From: Fibrobacter sp. UWR3
GTDB lineage: Bacteria; Fibrobacterota; Fibrobacteria; Fibrobacterales; Fibrobacteraceae
Direction of reading: 5' to 3'
NCBI RefSeq assembly: GCF_900143055.1
Contig: NZ_FRCW01000004.1
Coordinates: forward strand, 310,001-374,000
Length of the DNA stretch: 64,000 bases
The notes under the pieces are model-generated. The model saw only the letters and a list, made by a program, of their open reading frames with translations. It was not told the DNA's origin and did no database searches. The number at the start of each line of letters is the position of its first letter. Within the stretch, counting starts at the first letter, position 1. Positions 35,301-42,581 of the stretch are shown piece by piece. The translations under genes and the position numbers were made by a program.

Positions 35301-36181
35301 AGACCTACAAATACAATAACCTGTATTATGTATGTACTGCTCAGTCGACTCCGGATACCCTACGCAAGTGGGTCCCTGCCCCTGATCTTTTCAATGATAC
35401 GTATGAATCGCGCTCGTCTTGCAATGAGAGCGGTACGTATGGTGATGGCACCATTATGGCTGGACGCGTAAATAAGGATAAGTTGTATGCGTGCCAGAGC
35501 GCAAATAATTTCAGGCCGGCAAATAGTGACGAGATAAGCTATAACCGAGCTTGCGTGAGCTTTATTGATGATCAAATTTACAAATTGAACGGACTATTCC
35601 GTAGGTGTTGGTCTGGTTATGGTTGGGAGCGCGTTGTAGACAAGGAAGAATCAGTCATGAAAGCCTATGGAAAAGAGTACAAAACGGTTGTGATTGGAAC
35701 TCAACAATGGATGACTGAGAATTTAAACTATTCAACCAGTGGTTCTTATTGCTATAACGACATTGCGAGTTATTGTAATACATATGGTCGACTTTATGAG
35801 TGGTCGACGGCGGTAAGAGTTTGCCCTGCTGGTTGGCATTTGCCGACAAGGGCTGAATGGAGAATCTTGTTTGATGCGGTTGGAGGTGAAGATTACGCTG
35901 GTTATTTACTCAAATCTGCGAGTGGATGGAATAACAACGGGAGTAGCAGCGGGAATGGCAGTGGTACTTATCCTTTCTCGGTAAAGCCGGCTGGCGATAG
36001 AAATTTGACTAGCAGCGGACCTGCTTATGGCGGCATCGGTACTAAAGCGAAATTTTGGACTTCTACGAAAGACTATGAAAATAATATGTTCTATGTAGAA
36101 TTCTCTTATAATGAAAACAATGTATATGAGGACGCCGTATTCTCGGGTTTCGACTTTTCCGTTCGCTGTGTCCAGGACTAG
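32327..36181 (+). CDS. Giant lipoprotein with collagen-like repeats, copy 2
   Basis: 1284 aa. Start ATG 32327 has AGGAG 7 nt upstream; lipobox GLSAC (Cys26). Same plan as the gene at 27419: collagen-like Gly-X-Y tract (about 116-175), VSQKGPFVSG module, helical domain, about six W/C modules of 75 residues, then a canonical FISUMP domain (GTQQWMTENLNY, YCNTYGRLYEW, CPAGWHLPTRAEW, final SVRCVQD). A 152-bp stretch (33389-33540) is identical to 28469-28620, including silent sites. The 3' third is AT-rich and unrelated at DNA level to copy 1. Confidence 0.87.
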   Translation: MKCLNCLSPWSRLAAIGSIAFGLSACGDEVTEQIYTNMGAVESSKDLPECTKDIAGQTAYVTETHEFLGCDGKEWQTLSANTVNVGDNVCSSTSLSDGTGFEIFCNGESIGMVKNGKDGADGKDGSDGKDGAKGDPGEAGKDGEPGAKGDKGDDGAPGTNGTDGTNGKDGANGTGCIIKESTALTATIACGSETFTMDLTGYVDVPEECDTTDVACTVPEGEVQLGGVSQKGPFVSGTDVTAYELENGKSLKQTGKTFGGKIENKDGSFNIRTVKLRSTYTYLVADGFYRNEVTGKNSAATIKLRALTNLDGRRTANINLVTHLEYDRVQRLVTKENMSVPAAKRAAERELFRTFGIDGDGFKGYAEDFNILKEGEGNGELLAISAMLQGDRNESELTALLAALSVDLGDNGKWDDSLRRAQVADWAMKADLDGRLATIRANVEGWKLADSKAPAFEQHVTNFWMQELGVPACTGDNEGALFATKNAKSAYYAANDSVYTDGDSSLVRLICDASGETPAWRYAADLEKDVAALAGDADEGSAANGKINTNFVYVTENGAWRRGTELDAKFEACVNEIKNTTTFTADATDTTWYICATDGSKIGDYVIPTSWRLAKEAEADTAQFRIPETAADSIKQGHINKGRFFVFDDGVWRRGTENDYLLHKVCLDDIKGEVVKTSAGQYYTCTDEAKILSDGAIVSKTWRNSTAEEADNYFTENPDQEGAVKQGDMDKSRVYVFENGEWRRGTNLDLILDEGCIAVKEGTIRVRDNKYYYTCSTEKTVENGVEIANAWRASTAEEADIYGWSAPTSRADSVRKGNIDHSHYYAYRNNAWVDASYYEMDAYPLSATAAVGTYSAGAVNTNLHYVMDSYGWRPATDLENSGLEACTQAQKNNVKQSNGGTADDWYKCVNEFSTSIDGFVVTYNWRKAKDIEKDTVGWGAYSYSTGDVKNGKVNANLTYVRQNLTWRHGTALDSIFKKAGYRACTTNNDTLKTYKYNNLYYVCTAQSTPDTLRKWVPAPDLFNDTYESRSSCNESGTYGDGTIMAGRVNKDKLYACQSANNFRPANSDEISYNRACVSFIDDQIYKLNGLFRRCWSGYGWERVVDKEESVMKAYGKEYKTVVIGTQQWMTENLNYSTSGSYCYNDIASYCNTYGRLYEWSTAVRVCPAGWHLPTRAEWRILFDAVGGEDYAGYLLKSASGWNNNGSSSGNGSGTYPFSVKPAGDRNLTSSGPAYGGIGTKAKFWTSTKDYENNMFYVEFSYNENNVYEDAVFSGFDFSVRCVQD

Positions 36182-36259
36182 CCGCAATTCCGGGTGCTGA
36201 TGCTCTCGGGATAGTCAAACGAAAAACTTATGCCACCCGCCTTTTTCTATAGTTTTTAC

Positions 36260-36265
36260 TATATT
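36260..36265 (+). promoter_or_regulatory. TATATT box of the tRNA gene
   Basis: TATATT ends 8 nt before the mature tRNA 5' end, predicting almost no 5' leader. No clear -35. Confidence 0.5.
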
Positions 36266-36273
36266 TGGGCTAT

Positions 36274-36347
36274 CGGGGTGTAGCTCAGCCTGGTAGAGCG
36301 TCTGCTTTGGGAGCAGAATGTCGTCAGTTCGAATCTGGCTACCCCGA
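36274..36347 (+). tRNA. tRNA-Pro (anticodon TGG)
   Basis: Acceptor CGGGGTG pairs with TACCCCG (one G-T pair). The D arm carries TAGCTCAGCCTGGTAGAGCG, the anticodon stem TCTGC/GCAGA closes loop TTTGGGA (anticodon TGG), and the T loop is GTTCGAATC. The discriminator is A; CCA is not encoded. Confidence 0.96.
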
Positions 36348-36384
36348 TACACAAAGGTCCCCTTTATGGGGACCTTTGTGTATC
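36346..36384 (+). terminator. Long hairpin at the tRNA 3' end
   Basis: A perfect 17-bp stem (GATACACAAAGGTCCCC with its complement, loop TTTAT) begins within the last two bases of the tRNA. There is no T-run, so it may act in processing or weak termination. Confidence 0.7.
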
Positions 36385-36422
36385 TTGGGTATCGCCAAAT
36401 CGAAATGATGGAGTCAGTTTGA

Positions 36423-36518
36423 CAAAAACACCGTTGAGCGAAGCGAAAGTAAAGGTGTTTTTGAGCTTATGCGCTAGCATAAGCCCGTAGGGCAAAATGG
36501 AGCAAAGCGACATTTTGC
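36423..36518. repeat. Three consecutive perfect hairpins
   Basis: Stem 1 CAAAAACACC/GGTGTTTTTG (36423-36432 with 36454-36463) around GAGCGAAGCGAA; stem 2 GCTTATGC/GCATAAGC (36465-36472 with 36477-36484); stem 3 GCAAAATG/CATTTTGC (36492-36499 with 36511-36518) around GAGCAAAGCGA. Confidence 0.85.
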
Positions 36519-36572
36519 AATCTGGCTACCCCGATACGCAAAACGCCTCCCTATGGGAGGCCTTTTGCGTAT
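36519..36572 (+). repeat. Duplicated tRNA-Pro 3' end plus second hairpin
   Basis: AATCTGGCTACCCCGATAC (19 bp, 36519-36537) exactly repeats 36332-36350 of the tRNA. It is followed, like the first copy, by a hairpin (36535-36551 with 36555-36571). It marks either an attachment-site duplication or the remnant of a second tRNA gene. Confidence 0.8.
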
Positions 36573-36597
36573 AAAGGGAACGAAAAATAACGCGACT

Positions 36598-37191
36598 TTA
36601 CGGGTCCAACAATTCGCCGCGGATTACCTCGACGTTCCCGCCGATGAGGCTTATTATGTTCGTCGGGTTAATCTCGATGGGGCCGCAGTCGACCATCATC
36701 TCTACGGAATGCTCGAAGGTCTTCCAGATTACGTCGGTATCGAAAATGTCCTCTTCGCTGAGTTTCGCCGCCGTGCTGAGGATGGGCTTGTCGAAATGCT
36801 GGAAGAGTTCCTTGAAAAACGGGTGCGTGGGCATGCGAATGCCGATTTCGGGGCGCTTCACGTCGAGCCTGCGGGCGATGTGCGGGTCGGCGGGCAGAAT
36901 GAAGGTGTAGGGCCCTGGCACGCGTGGCTTCATGATGTTGAACGCGAAGTTGTCGATGCGGGCATATTCGGTCGCGCTGCGTATGTCGGGTACGATGAGC
37001 GCCATGAAGAACTTCTTCATGGGCTTCTTGAGGGCGTAAAGCTTGTGGATTGCCTTCGGGGATTCTGCATTGCAGCCGATGGCATAGCCGGATTCGGTGG
37101 GGTAGAGTACCAGCGCGTCGTCTTCGAGGGCGGCTGCGGCGAGTTTCACGATTCTCGCCTGCGGGTTTACGGGATGTACTTCAAAACGCAT
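36598..37191 (-). CDS. YciO/YrdC/Sua5-family protein (YciO subgroup)
   Basis: 197 aa. YPTESGYAIGCNAESPKAI, NFAFNIMKPRVPGPYTFILPA and IGIRMPTHPFFKEL align with YciO, a relative of the threonylcarbamoyl-AMP synthase Sua5/TsaC that acts in t6A tRNA modification. YciO proteins have only weak or uncertain synthase activity, so the exact role is open. The ATG lies 6 nt after a minus-strand TATATT box (37198-37203) with no ribosome site, so it is probably leaderless. Confidence 0.88.
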   Translation of the reverse strand: MRFEVHPVNPQARIVKLAAAALEDDALVLYPTESGYAIGCNAESPKAIHKLYALKKPMKKFFMALIVPDIRSATEYARIDNFAFNIMKPRVPGPYTFILPADPHIARRLDVKRPEIGIRMPTHPFFKELFQHFDKPILSTAAKLSEEDIFDTDVIWKTFEHSVEMMVDCGPIEINPTNIISLIGGNVEVIRGELLDP

Positions 37192-37233
37192 GACGATAAT
37201 ATAAAAAAGGATCGCGAAATCGGCTAGTGGGAA

Positions 37234-37698
37234 TCAACACTGCGGAATCACTTGCGTGCCCTCGAATGCGCCCTTGAAGTGTTCAAACTGCACGGGCTTT
37301 ATGTACATGCGGGCGCTGAGCACGTCGAAACGGCACGGCTGATCGAACCCCTTGGGGGCGGCATCCCTGTGCGTGTGCAGAAAGTGACACGCCGTCTTCC
37401 AGACTTTTTTCTGCTTCTGCGCATTCACGCGTGCGGCGGGGTTGCCTTCGCCCGCGTTCCACACCGACTTTACCTCCACGAACACGATTGTTTCGCCCTG
37501 CTTTGCCACGATGTCGAGCTCGCCGCCGCAGTAGGCGTAGTTGCGAGCGATTACCTGGTAGCCTTCGCGGCTTAAGTATGCGGCGGCCTGCGTCTCTACG
37601 AAGTTCCCCTTCGGACGGTTCGTGGCCTTATTGCCTCCGTTTTGCTTGTTTTTAAATTTGCGAATCATTTGCAAATTGTGTTTTTCTCTTTTTATCAT
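37234..37698 (-). CDS. YraN-family (UPF0102) nuclease-like protein
   Basis: 154 aa. The Holliday-junction-resolvase-like fold signature is present: GNFVETQAAAYLSREGYQVI, then GGELDIVAKQGETIVFVEVK, which holds the PD-(D/E)XK residues E/D...EVK. The biochemical role of YraN is not settled. The N terminus is basic and longer than usual. The start at 37698 has AGAGG 6 nt upstream; the ATG ten codons later lacks such a site. Confidence 0.85.
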   Translation of the reverse strand: MIKREKHNLQMIRKFKNKQNGGNKATNRPKGNFVETQAAAYLSREGYQVIARNYAYCGGELDIVAKQGETIVFVEVKSVWNAGEGNPAARVNAQKQKKVWKTACHFLHTHRDAAPKGFDQPCRFDVLSARMYIKPVQFEHFKGAFEGTQVIPQC

Positions 37699-37712
37699 GT
37701 TTTTCCTCTCTT

Positions 37713-37745
37713 AAAAAAAAGAACACGCGAGCGTATCGCATGTTC
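37713..37745 (-). terminator. Terminator of the kinase operon
   Basis: Read on the minus strand, GAACA...GCG / CGC...TGTTC forms a stem followed by eight T (plus-strand A-run 37713-37720). Confidence 0.8.
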
Positions 37746-37782
37746 TAATAAGGTCGCCCCTGCGGGCTATGTCAATTCGTGA

Positions 37783-39285
37783 CTAGGGCAGTTCCATGCC
37801 GAGCATCCTCACCTCGGAAATTGCGAAATCCTTGTTGTCGGCCTCGTACACTTCGTCGAGGTATATCTTGATTTCGCTGGTTTCCATGGCCTGGAGCACC
37901 GGGTACTGCATTCCCTTCACGTTCTCGAGCTTAATCTTCTGCTTGAATCCTTCCTTTGTTTCGAGGGTGAGCGACTTGGGCTTCTTGAAAATGCGGAAGC
38001 GGTCGCCGAACGGGTCGTCGACGGATTTCTGGTAGCCGACGGCAAATCCGATGTGCGTGATGAGCGTTTTCTTCTCGAAGAAGAGCGTGAGCACCGGGTT
38101 CTGCGGCTTTGCGGGCATCGCGGTGAGCCATGCCGTCTTGAGGTCGCCATCCACGAGGTTGTCGATGGGGTAGCCGCCTGAGATGTCTGCCTCGATGGCC
38201 GACTGCTCGAAGTTGCCGAGGGCGTCGTCCCACTCGATTTCGCGGAGCGTGCTTTCGGGCTTGTACGTGAGCATCAGGAGCACCATCAAAAGAATCAGCA
38301 GCGGGAACAGCGAGATGGCGAGTGCGGTGAGTCGCCTGCGGATAACGCGCACGCTCGCGGGTATGCGCGTGGCGGCCTCGGCGATGGAGGTCGGGTGCCT
38401 GAGCAGCGACTGTTTTTTGCCGAATCTCGTGTTGTTGTGCGCGTCCTTGGGCGGGAACACCTGGTCGCACTCGTCGAGGAATTCCTGCATGTCGTGGAAT
38501 CGCTCGTTCAGTTTTTTCTTGAGGCACTTGAGGATAAGTTCCGAAAGGCCCTTGGGCATGTCGGGGCGGAACTGCTTGGGGTCCGGGGGAGGTTCCTGCA
38601 CGTGCTTGAGCGCGATTTCTACGGGGCGGTTTCCCTGGAAGGGGAGGCGACCGCAGGTCATTTCGTACAAGATAACACCCATGCTGTAAATGTCGGACTG
38701 GAGCGTCACCTCGTCGCCGTGGCACTGCTCGGGGCTCATGTATTCGGGCGTTCCCATGGTCATGCCCGTTTTGGTGAGCCTGTCCTTTTCCATTTCCTGG
38801 ATGTACGAGATGCCGAAATCCATCACGTACACGCGGTTGTCGCGGGTGAGCATGATGTTCGAGGGCTTCACGTCGCGGTGGACAATCCCTTTGCTGTGGG
38901 CGTAGAGGAGGCCACGGGCAATCTGGCGGATAATGACCTCGATGGCATCGAAGGGGAGCTTGCTCTGGCGCTGCAGAACGTCGGAAAGCGAGAACCCCTG
39001 AACGTAGGTCATCGCGATGAACAGCTGGTTGTCCTGCTTACCGAAGTCGAACACATGTACGATGTTCTGGTGGTCGAGTTCCTTCATGGCCTGGGCTTCC
39101 AGGTAGAACCTCTGGATGGCCTCTTCGTCGGCGGATGCGTCTAGAATCTTGAATGCGACTTCGCGTTTTAGCTTCTTGTCGAGTGCCTTGTAAACAAGTC
39201 CCATCCCGCCCTTGCCGAGAGTGCCGATGAGGTCGTAGTTCTCGTTAAAGGGGCGCGGAAAATTCTGTGCAGCATGTTCGGTCAT
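37783..39285 (-). CDS. Transmembrane Ser/Thr protein kinase with extracytoplasmic discoidin-like domain
   Basis: 500 aa, PknB-type. Kinase domain (about 15-275) with Gly loop GTLGKGGMGLVY, VAFKIL lysine, catalytic HRDVKPSNIML (about 140), DFGIS and GTPEYMSPEQ, so active. One membrane segment (about 320-342), then about 155 residues with EADISGGYPIDNLVDGDLKT and AW, resembling the discoidin/NADase-type glycan-binding fold, placed outside the cytoplasm. It overlaps the FHA-ABC gene by 4 nt, suggesting the kinase regulates that transporter. Last gene of its operon. Confidence 0.9.
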   Translation of the reverse strand: MTEHAAQNFPRPFNENYDLIGTLGKGGMGLVYKALDKKLKREVAFKILDASADEEAIQRFYLEAQAMKELDHQNIVHVFDFGKQDNQLFIAMTYVQGFSLSDVLQRQSKLPFDAIEVIIRQIARGLLYAHSKGIVHRDVKPSNIMLTRDNRVYVMDFGISYIQEMEKDRLTKTGMTMGTPEYMSPEQCHGDEVTLQSDIYSMGVILYEMTCGRLPFQGNRPVEIALKHVQEPPPDPKQFRPDMPKGLSELILKCLKKKLNERFHDMQEFLDECDQVFPPKDAHNNTRFGKKQSLLRHPTSIAEAATRIPASVRVIRRRLTALAISLFPLLILLMVLLMLTYKPESTLREIEWDDALGNFEQSAIEADISGGYPIDNLVDGDLKTAWLTAMPAKPQNPVLTLFFEKKTLITHIGFAVGYQKSVDDPFGDRFRIFKKPKSLTLETKEGFKQKIKLENVKGMQYPVLQAMETSEIKIYLDEVYEADNKDFAISEVRMLGMELP

Positions 39286-41357
39286 TTTGCTTTTTTCGAT
39301 CTAAGTAGAATGAATGCGGTAATAATACAAAATATGAGGGCGAGTATAAGCGCCGAAAGTTTGTTCCAAACGTCATCGGGGCGTTCCAGCAGCAGGTTCA
39401 GGAACGTGCTCTGGTTGTAGCGCGACCACACGACGGTCGAAAGCCACTTGCCTACCTGCTGCATCTGGTCGAAGGGCACGAGCGCGCCGGCGAGCGCCAC
39501 CTGCGGGATAATGAGCAGCGGGAGGAACGCGTTTGCCTGCCCGGAATTCCGGGAGAGCGAACTTACGAGGATGCCCATGGCGACTGCGGGTGCGACGGTG
39601 CAGGCGAACGCTACCGCGAGCAGGGCGGGCGAGGGGTGCACGGGAATGCGGTAGGCGACAAACGCGTAAACGATGGCGGTCTGCAGGAACGCGGCTACGG
39701 TCGGGAGCGCGAGTTTGCCCGCAAGATAGGGGAGAACCTTCGCGCCCTTGCGGAATTCGCCCCGGAGTATGCCCTTCTCCTGCACGATTTCGCGTATGGA
39801 AAGCGATAGCGCAAACCAGTTCGCGCAGAGGATGATGGCGAAGGATACCGTCCAGAGGGAGGATGTCTTCGAGAAAATCTGCGAGAAGAGGAACCCGATA
39901 ATGAACGGCTGTAACAGCAGTGCCGCCGTTTTACCCTTGTCGCGGAACCACTGCCGGAGCGTGAGTGCCATGCCGTAGGCGAGCGATGCCTTCGCCTTTT
40001 GCCTTGTGAAATAGATGTGCCCGTAATGGCTCTCTACCGTATCGCGGCTCACGGAGCCCGATTTTTTCCAGATGGAGGAAGAATCCTGGTTCAGGCCCGA
40101 GAGGATGCTTTCGGGGTCGTTCGTCTTGAAGAACTGGTAGGCGGCCTGCGGCGTACCGTAGAAACTCTGCTCGCCCGCGTGCAGCACGAGTACCTTGTTC
40201 GCGATGTGCAGCGCCTCGTAACTGTGCGTGGTGAGGATTATCGTGTGCCCGAGGAAGGCGAGCTGCTTGAGGTGGGAACAGAGTATGCGTGAGTTGAACG
40301 GGTCCAGGCCCGAGAGCGGTTCGTCGAGGATGATGAGCCCGGGGTTACCCATGAGTTCAGCCGCGAGGGCGGTGCGCCGGAGTTCACCGCCGCTGAGGGT
40401 CTTGATGCGGTTCTGCCTGCGGGCAGAAAGCCCGAAGAGTTCGCAGAATTTTTCGAGCTTTGCGCTTGAGGTTGCCGCGTATTCCCGCCGGTCCATCGAG
40501 ATGCGCGCCCCGTGAAGGAGCGTTTCCTCTACGGTAAGGTCCTGACGGAGGGGAGGGTCCTGTGCCAGGATGGCGATGTGCTTGCGGACTTCCCGGTGCC
40601 GGTAATCTACACCGCCGATAAGCACGCTGCTGCGTTCCCCCTTGCGGTAACTGCCCTCGAATAGTTTGAGGAGGCTCGATTTTCCCTGGCCAGAACGCCC
40701 GATGATGGCGAGAATTTCGCCCGCGGGGAGGTCGAAGTCTATGCCCGAGAGGAGCTGCTTTTTGCCCGCGAAAACGTCCAGGTCGCGCACGTGGATGTCG
40801 AAACCCGCAGATGCCTTGCGGAGCAGGATTTCGCCGTCCTTCGCGGTGATTTCGGTCTGGTCGTATCGCGTGGTTTCGCCCGGGGCGAGCACGAGCTTGC
40901 GGTGCGTTTTCCCGTTCTCGTCGACGGCTCCCTGCCGGAATGCGATTTCGGCGCCGTCGCCCTTCTTGCTGACGGTAATTTCGCGGGGGGATTCCTCGTC
41001 GCCCACCTTCCGCGTCTCGGGCGCATCTCCCAGCGTCACGCGCTCCACCTCGTCGTTCGCGTCAAAGAGGAGCAGGGTGAGTTCTTTGCCCTTGAGGTTC
41101 ACGTGCAACTGCTTTACGCCAATCCCGATAACGTCGCCGTCGCGCAGGGTGGTTTCTTCTACCTGCACGTCGTTCACGAGGGTAAAGCTGTTCTTGGTGA
41201 GGCTCCGGATGTGCCAGGCGCTGCCGCCCGCATCTTCGCTAAATTCTATGATGGCGTGTTCGCGGGATACGAAACGTTCCGTGAAGAGCAGGTCGCTGCC
41301 TTCCTTGCGTCCGATGGTAAACGGCTTTGCCTTATCGGGTGTGATGATACGGAACAT
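39282..41357 (-). CDS. ABC transporter with N-terminal FHA domain and fused membrane domain
   Basis: 691 aa. FHA phosphothreonine-binding domain (about 1-90: FTIGRKEGSDLLF, VSREHAII, NSFTLVNDV), a second poorly marked beta region, ABC ATPase (Walker A GRSGQGKSSLLKLF about 222; signature LSGGELRRTALAAELM; Walker B LIILDEPLSGLDP), and an ABC-2/ABCG-like membrane domain with about six segments (470-690). Half-transporter in the ABCG order. Substrate unknown. The FHA domain and the overlapping kinase gene point to phosphorylation-controlled transport. Confidence 0.9.
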   Translation of the reverse strand: MFRIITPDKAKPFTIGRKEGSDLLFTERFVSREHAIIEFSEDAGGSAWHIRSLTKNSFTLVNDVQVEETTLRDGDVIGIGVKQLHVNLKGKELTLLLFDANDEVERVTLGDAPETRKVGDEESPREITVSKKGDGAEIAFRQGAVDENGKTHRKLVLAPGETTRYDQTEITAKDGEILLRKASAGFDIHVRDLDVFAGKKQLLSGIDFDLPAGEILAIIGRSGQGKSSLLKLFEGSYRKGERSSVLIGGVDYRHREVRKHIAILAQDPPLRQDLTVEETLLHGARISMDRREYAATSSAKLEKFCELFGLSARRQNRIKTLSGGELRRTALAAELMGNPGLIILDEPLSGLDPFNSRILCSHLKQLAFLGHTIILTTHSYEALHIANKVLVLHAGEQSFYGTPQAAYQFFKTNDPESILSGLNQDSSSIWKKSGSVSRDTVESHYGHIYFTRQKAKASLAYGMALTLRQWFRDKGKTAALLLQPFIIGFLFSQIFSKTSSLWTVSFAIILCANWFALSLSIREIVQEKGILRGEFRKGAKVLPYLAGKLALPTVAAFLQTAIVYAFVAYRIPVHPSPALLAVAFACTVAPAVAMGILVSSLSRNSGQANAFLPLLIIPQVALAGALVPFDQMQQVGKWLSTVVWSRYNQSTFLNLLLERPDDVWNKLSALILALIFCIITAFILLRSKKAK

Positions 41358-41381
41358 TCGCGTAACCTTCTTGTGCCGGAT

Positions 41382-42581
41382 TTATTCGTGCAGGCCCAGA
41401 ATCCCCTTCTCGAAGCGTTCGCATGCCTTCGCGAGCGTCTCGTCACTTGCGGCGTACGAGAAGCGCACGCATGTGTCGTCGCCGAAGGCGGCGCCTGGCA
41501 CGATGGCTAGCCCCTGAGTTTCGAGCAGGTACTTGCAGAAGTCTATGGACCCGCTGACGGTTGTGCCCGCGGGAGTCTTTTTGCCGTAGTACTTTGCGAC
41601 GGGCGCGAACAGGTAGAACGCACCCGCAGGTGCTGCGACAGGCGTGCCGAGAATGCGCGAGGCCTGCGATACCATGAAGTCGCGGCGCTTGCGGAATGCT
41701 GCCTGCATCTTTTCTACTTCGCCCATGCCCATCTGGAGTGCCCCGAGGGCGGCGTACTGCGCGATGTTGCTCGGGTGGTGCGTCGCCTGGCCCTGGATTT
41801 TCCCGATGATTTTCGCGATGGGTGCGGGGGCTGCATCGTAACCGATTCTCCATCCCGTCATGCAGTGCGATTTCGAGAAACCGTTTATGACTATGGAACG
41901 TTCCGGCATGCCTTCAAAACAGGCAATGCTTGTGAACGCGCCGTTGTAGACAAAGTATTCGTAAACCTCGTCCGAGATGCAGTAGATATCCTTCTCGACA
42001 ATCACCTTCGCGAGGGCTGCGAGTTCATCGCGCGTATAGACGCTCCCGGTGGGGTTGCACGGGTTGTTGATGAGGATGGCCTTTGTCCTTTCGGTAACGG
42101 CAGCCTCGAGTTGCGCTGCGGTAATCTTGAAATCGTTCTCGATGCCTGCCTGCACGAACACCGGGCGGCCTCCAAGCCACTTTACCAGTTCGGGGTAGGT
42201 CACCCAGTAGGGCGCGGGTATAATCACTTCGTCGCCGGGATTGATGAGGGCGGCAAGTGCGTTGAATACGGCGTGTTTCGCCCCGCTCGTCATGATAATT
42301 TGTTCGGGTGCGTAATCGAGTCCGTTGTCGCGTTTTAGTTTATCGCAAACGGCTTTGCGGACTTCGAGAATCCCCACGGGGGCCGTGTAGCGGGTCTTGC
42401 CCTCGTTTATCGCGTTGCAGGCGGCGTCGCGTATGGGCTTGGGGGTAGGGAAGTCGGGTTCGCCCGCCCCGAGACTCACGACGTCCTTGCCTTCGGCAAT
42501 CATCTGTTTTGCTAGGGTATCTATGGCGACTGTAAGCGATGCGGCAATGTTTTCGGTGCGGGTAGAAAGAGCGCGTGTCAT
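41382..42581 (-). CDS. Class I aminotransferase (aspartate aminotransferase type)
   Basis: 399 aa, PLP-dependent fold type I. LGAGEPDFPTPKPIRDAA, NNPCNPTGSVY, ISDEVYEYFVY and the PLP-lysine block NGFSKSHCMTGWRIGY are all present. These are features of the AspC subgroup Ib; substrate range cannot be read from sequence. It overlaps the RND gene by 4 nt and lies 24 nt before the FHA-ABC gene, so it is a metabolic gene inside an envelope/signalling operon. Confidence 0.92.
   Translation of the reverse strand: MTRALSTRTENIAASLTVAIDTLAKQMIAEGKDVVSLGAGEPDFPTPKPIRDAACNAINEGKTRYTAPVGILEVRKAVCDKLKRDNGLDYAPEQIIMTSGAKHAVFNALAALINPGDEVIIPAPYWVTYPELVKWLGGRPVFVQAGIENDFKITAAQLEAAVTERTKAILINNPCNPTGSVYTRDELAALAKVIVEKDIYCISDEVYEYFVYNGAFTSIACFEGMPERSIVINGFSKSHCMTGWRIGYDAAPAPIAKIIGKIQGQATHHPSNIAQYAALGALQMGMGEVEKMQAAFRKRRDFMVSQASRILGTPVAAPAGAFYLFAPVAKYYGKKTPAGTTVSGSIDFCKYLLETQGLAIVPGAAFGDDTCVRFSYAASDETLAKACERFEKGILGLHE

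Noticed and set aside
27419-36181. The two giant lipoprotein genes as an assembly duplication
   Set aside because: They differ at many positions and have unrelated 3' parts and different downstream sequences, so both are real.
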